NCBI GenBank assembly: GCA_902803245.1 | Contig: CADCPJ010000132.1 | Location: 1 to 8,510, forward strand | Source: an uncultured Lachnospiraceae bacterium | GTDB lineage: Bacteria > Bacillota > Clostridia > Lachnospirales > Lachnospiraceae | Direction of reading: 5' to 3' | DNA: 8,510 nt | Shown here: positions 7,082-8,510 of the stretch, piece after piece | How the letters are laid out: each line of letters opens with the position of its first letter | How positions within the stretch are numbered: position 1 is the stretch's first letter | The notes under the pieces: generated by a model | Told to the model about the DNA's origin: nothing | The model's input: only the letters and a program-made list of their open reading frames with translations | Databases searched by the model: none | Program-made: the position numbers and the translations under genes

Positions 7082-7096
7082 AGGAAACCTTTCCCG

Positions 7097-7125
7097 ATTA
7101 TACCGAAACCGCCCATCGCTTTCAA
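7097..7125 (-). promoter_or_regulatory. Near-consensus sigma-A promoter for the leader and ABC operon
   Basis: On the minus strand TTGAAA (7125-7120, 5 of 6 matches to TTGACA) is separated by exactly 17 bp from TATAAT (7102-7097, a perfect -10). The predicted start of transcription is an A near 7090. It lies 8 bp after the stop of the CNNM/CorC gene and points at the 60-codon ORF and, 297 nt further on, the ABC exporter genes. Confidence 0.8.
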
Positions 7126-7133
7126 CACAGAAA

Positions 7134-8501
7134 TTATCTGGACGGCTTTTTCAGGCGGCGGGAGAGGCGGGATGTGGATTCCTTTGCATCGTCCGGCCCG
7201 GGGGACGGGAGATCCGCCTCCCCGCTTTCCTCACGAGCGCTCTCCCCGTCAACCAGGAGCGCCTTCCGGCTGACCTTAATCTGCAGAACCTTCCGCTGGT
7301 CAACATCCGTGATGACGACATGCAGATCCTGGAAATCAAAGCTCTCACCTGCGCGCGGGATGTATCCGAACCGGTTGATGATCCACCCGGAGACGGTGAC
7401 GAAATCATGATTCTCCGTGTCGTCATATTTGATGCCGAACCGCTTGAAGAGATCGTCTGTCTCTGCGTCACAGCGAATAATATAGGATCCGTCCGGCTGT
7501 TTCTCGTAGTACTCCCTGACGATGTCATGCTCGTCCCAGATCTCTCCGACCAGCTCCTCCAGAATATCCTCGAGGGTGATGATGCCCTCCGTTCCCCCGT
7601 ACTCATCCAGCACCACCGCCATATGGAGCTTGGAATTCTGCAGCTGGCTCAGGAGGCCGGAGATATGCGTCCCGCGGGTCACATAGACGACCGGCTTGAT
7701 GACCTTGCGGAGAGGCACCCCGTCGTGATAGACCTGCTCGTAGAAATCCTTCTGATGCACAACGCCGACGATGTTGTCGATCGAGTTCTCATAGACCGGC
7801 AGCCTGGAGAAGGAGTTCATCCGGAACAGCTTGCCGATCTCTCCTGTCTCCATGGTGAGATCGATACCGACGATTTTGACCCGGGGCGTAAGTATGTTTT
7901 CCACATTGAGGGCGCGGAAGTCGATCGCGTTCGAGATGAGAGAGGACTCGCCCTCCATCAGATTGCCCGCTCGCTGCGCCTCCGAGACCATCATCATGAG
8001 CTCATCAGAGATATTGGCATCGTCGTCCTTCACTTTGATGTGCTTGTTGACCAGCGCCTGGAATTTCCCCATAATCGCCGCGAGCGGAAGCAGGAGGCCC
8101 TCAAAGAACTGGACGACTCCGACAGTGGCGCAGGCAAACCGGATCGGGATCTTCCTTGCAATTGTCTTCGGCGTGATCTCGCCGAAAATCAGAACGACCA
8201 CGGTGACGACAATTGTGGATACGGTGGGCCCGTAGGCTTCTCCGATGATCCGTGTAAAGAGAAGGGTGCTGACCGTGGTCAGCATGATATTGACGATGTT
8301 GTTTCCGATGAGAATCGTGGTGAGGAACCTGTCAAAATCGTTGGTAATCTCCAGAACGCCGGCGGCCTTCCTGTCGCCTTCGCGCGCGAGGTTTTTAAGC
8401 TTGATTACGCTGACGGAAGAATACGCCGTCTCGATCGCGGAAAACATGCTGGACAGAAGCGCGAGAATAATAATGAAAATGAGATTTGCTCCGTTATTCA
8501 T
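7134..8501 (-). CDS. CNNM/CorC family (hemolysin C-like) transporter with CBS pair
   Basis: This 455-residue membrane protein is likely a Mg2+ or other divalent cation exporter, like MpfA and CorC-type relatives. The N-terminal CNNM (DUF21) domain, about residues 5-155, has the family motifs FSAIETA (20-26), GNNIVNI (66-72) and FGEITPKT (106-113) with three to four helices. A cytoplasmic CBS pair follows at about 203-325, including [16 protein letters not shown] in the second CBS. A CorC/HlyC transporter-associated domain lies at about 338-411. The last 44 residues are a low-complexity, charged tail (Ser, Glu, Arg, Pro) likely to be disordered. Length fits the family. The ATG at 8501 starts close to the first helix, as usual, but only 9 nt upstream are visible and show no Shine-Dalgarno, so the start is not proven. 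The older name hemolysin does not imply toxicity. It lies upstream of the ABC operon on the same strand, with no obvious terminator between. Confidence 0.93.
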   Translation of the reverse strand: MNNGANLIFIIILALLSSMFSAIETAYSSVSVIKLKNLAREGDRKAAGVLEITNDFDRFLTTILIGNNIVNIMLTTVSTLLFTRIIGEAYGPTVSTIVVTVVVLIFGEITPKTIARKIPIRFACATVGVVQFFEGLLLPLAAIMGKFQALVNKHIKVKDDDANISDELMMMVSEAQRAGNLMEGESSLISNAIDFRALNVENILTPRVKIVGIDLTMETGEIGKLFRMNSFSRLPVYENSIDNIVGVVHQKDFYEQVYHDGVPLRKVIKPVVYVTRGTHISGLLSQLQNSKLHMAVVLDEYGGTEGIITLEDILEELVGEIWDEHDIVREYYEKQPDGSYIIRCDAETDDLFKRFGIKYDDTENHDFVTVSGWIINRFGYIPRAGESFDFQDLHVVITDVDQRKVLQIKVSRKALLVDGESAREESGEADLPSPGPDDAKESTSRLSRRLKKPSR

Positions 8502-8510
8502 AGTTTTCGC

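Larger units (their letters stand above)
6794..7133 (-). other. Leader and intergenic region of the ABC operon
   Basis: This 340-bp stretch lies between the CNNM/CorC gene and the ABC operon, all on the minus strand. It holds a near-consensus sigma-A promoter, a 60-codon ORF, a 14-bp tandem repeat, the inverted repeats 6826-6864 and 6892-6929, and the Shine-Dalgarno of the first ABC gene. No clear terminator for the CNNM/CorC gene is present, since the promoter begins only 8 bp past its stop. Transcription from the promoter would give the ABC mRNA an untranslated or leader-peptide region of about 297 nt, long enough for attenuation or riboswitch-type control. I do not recognise any known riboswitch class in it. 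Confidence 0.7.

Noticed and set aside
6794..7090. Known riboswitch or T-box in the ABC leader
   Set aside because: I looked for the T-box sequence and the core motifs of the guanidine/ykkC, fluoride and cyclic-di-GMP classes as I remember them and saw none; a covariance-model search would settle it.
7083..7094. GGAAACCTTTCC palindrome considered as a terminator for the CNNM/CorC gene
   Set aside because: The stem is at most 4 bp with a usable loop, there is no T-run, and it lies just downstream of the -10 of a strong promoter.
7151..7606. Minus-strand ORF of 151 codons inside the CNNM/CorC gene
   Set aside because: Same strand but another frame, extremely Ser/Arg-rich, while the CNNM/CorC frame encodes conserved CBS and CorC domains through this stretch.
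1..8510. Mobile element, prophage, CRISPR array or defence system
   Set aside because: No transposase, integrase, terminal repeats, regularly spaced repeats or recognised defence domains are visible in any frame; the genes are ordinary membrane transport and regulation types.

Overview
The window looks like chromosomal DNA from a Gram-positive anaerobe of the class Clostridia, most likely a Lachnospiraceae-type gut bacterium with moderately high GC. The basis is the strong Shine-Dalgarno sequences (AAGGAGG), a near-consensus sigma-A promoter, the YfiB/YfiC- or BmrC/BmrD-like ABC pair, and the HTH-receiver regulator. The taxonomic placement is inference. No rRNA, tRNA, CRISPR array, transposase or phage gene is visible.

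Left part (1-2265, minus strand): the first 755 codons of a large membrane protein whose C-terminal end lies outside the window. It has two sensor-like domains outside the membrane, at least five membrane segments, and an unseen effector domain, possibly an MscS-type channel. A 290-bp divergent intergenic region (2266-2555) holds two small hairpins and an extended -10 promoter. It leads to a plus-strand gene (2556-3155) for an unusual regulator with an XRE-type helix-turn-helix at the N-terminus and a LytR/AgrA-like receiver domain at the C-terminus. A strong hairpin terminator (3192-3224) separates this gene from the convergent operon that follows, and probably works in both directions.

Middle (3252-6793, minus strand): two translationally coupled genes (ATGA overlap) encode the halves of a heterodimeric ABC exporter. 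The first subunit has Asp in place of the catalytic Glu and Gln in place of the switch-loop His. The second carries LSAGQ instead of LSGGQ. Together these predict one degenerate and one competent ATP site.

Right (6794-8501, minus strand): a 340-bp leader region precedes the ABC operon. It holds a near-perfect sigma-A promoter (7097-7125), a 60-codon ORF, a perfect 14-bp tandem duplication and several inverted repeats. This layout recalls the BmrB leader peptide that controls bmrCD of Bacillus subtilis by attenuation, and it is the most interesting candidate for new biology here. Upstream of it lies a CNNM/CorC (hemolysin C-like) membrane protein with a CBS pair, probably a magnesium or divalent cation exporter.
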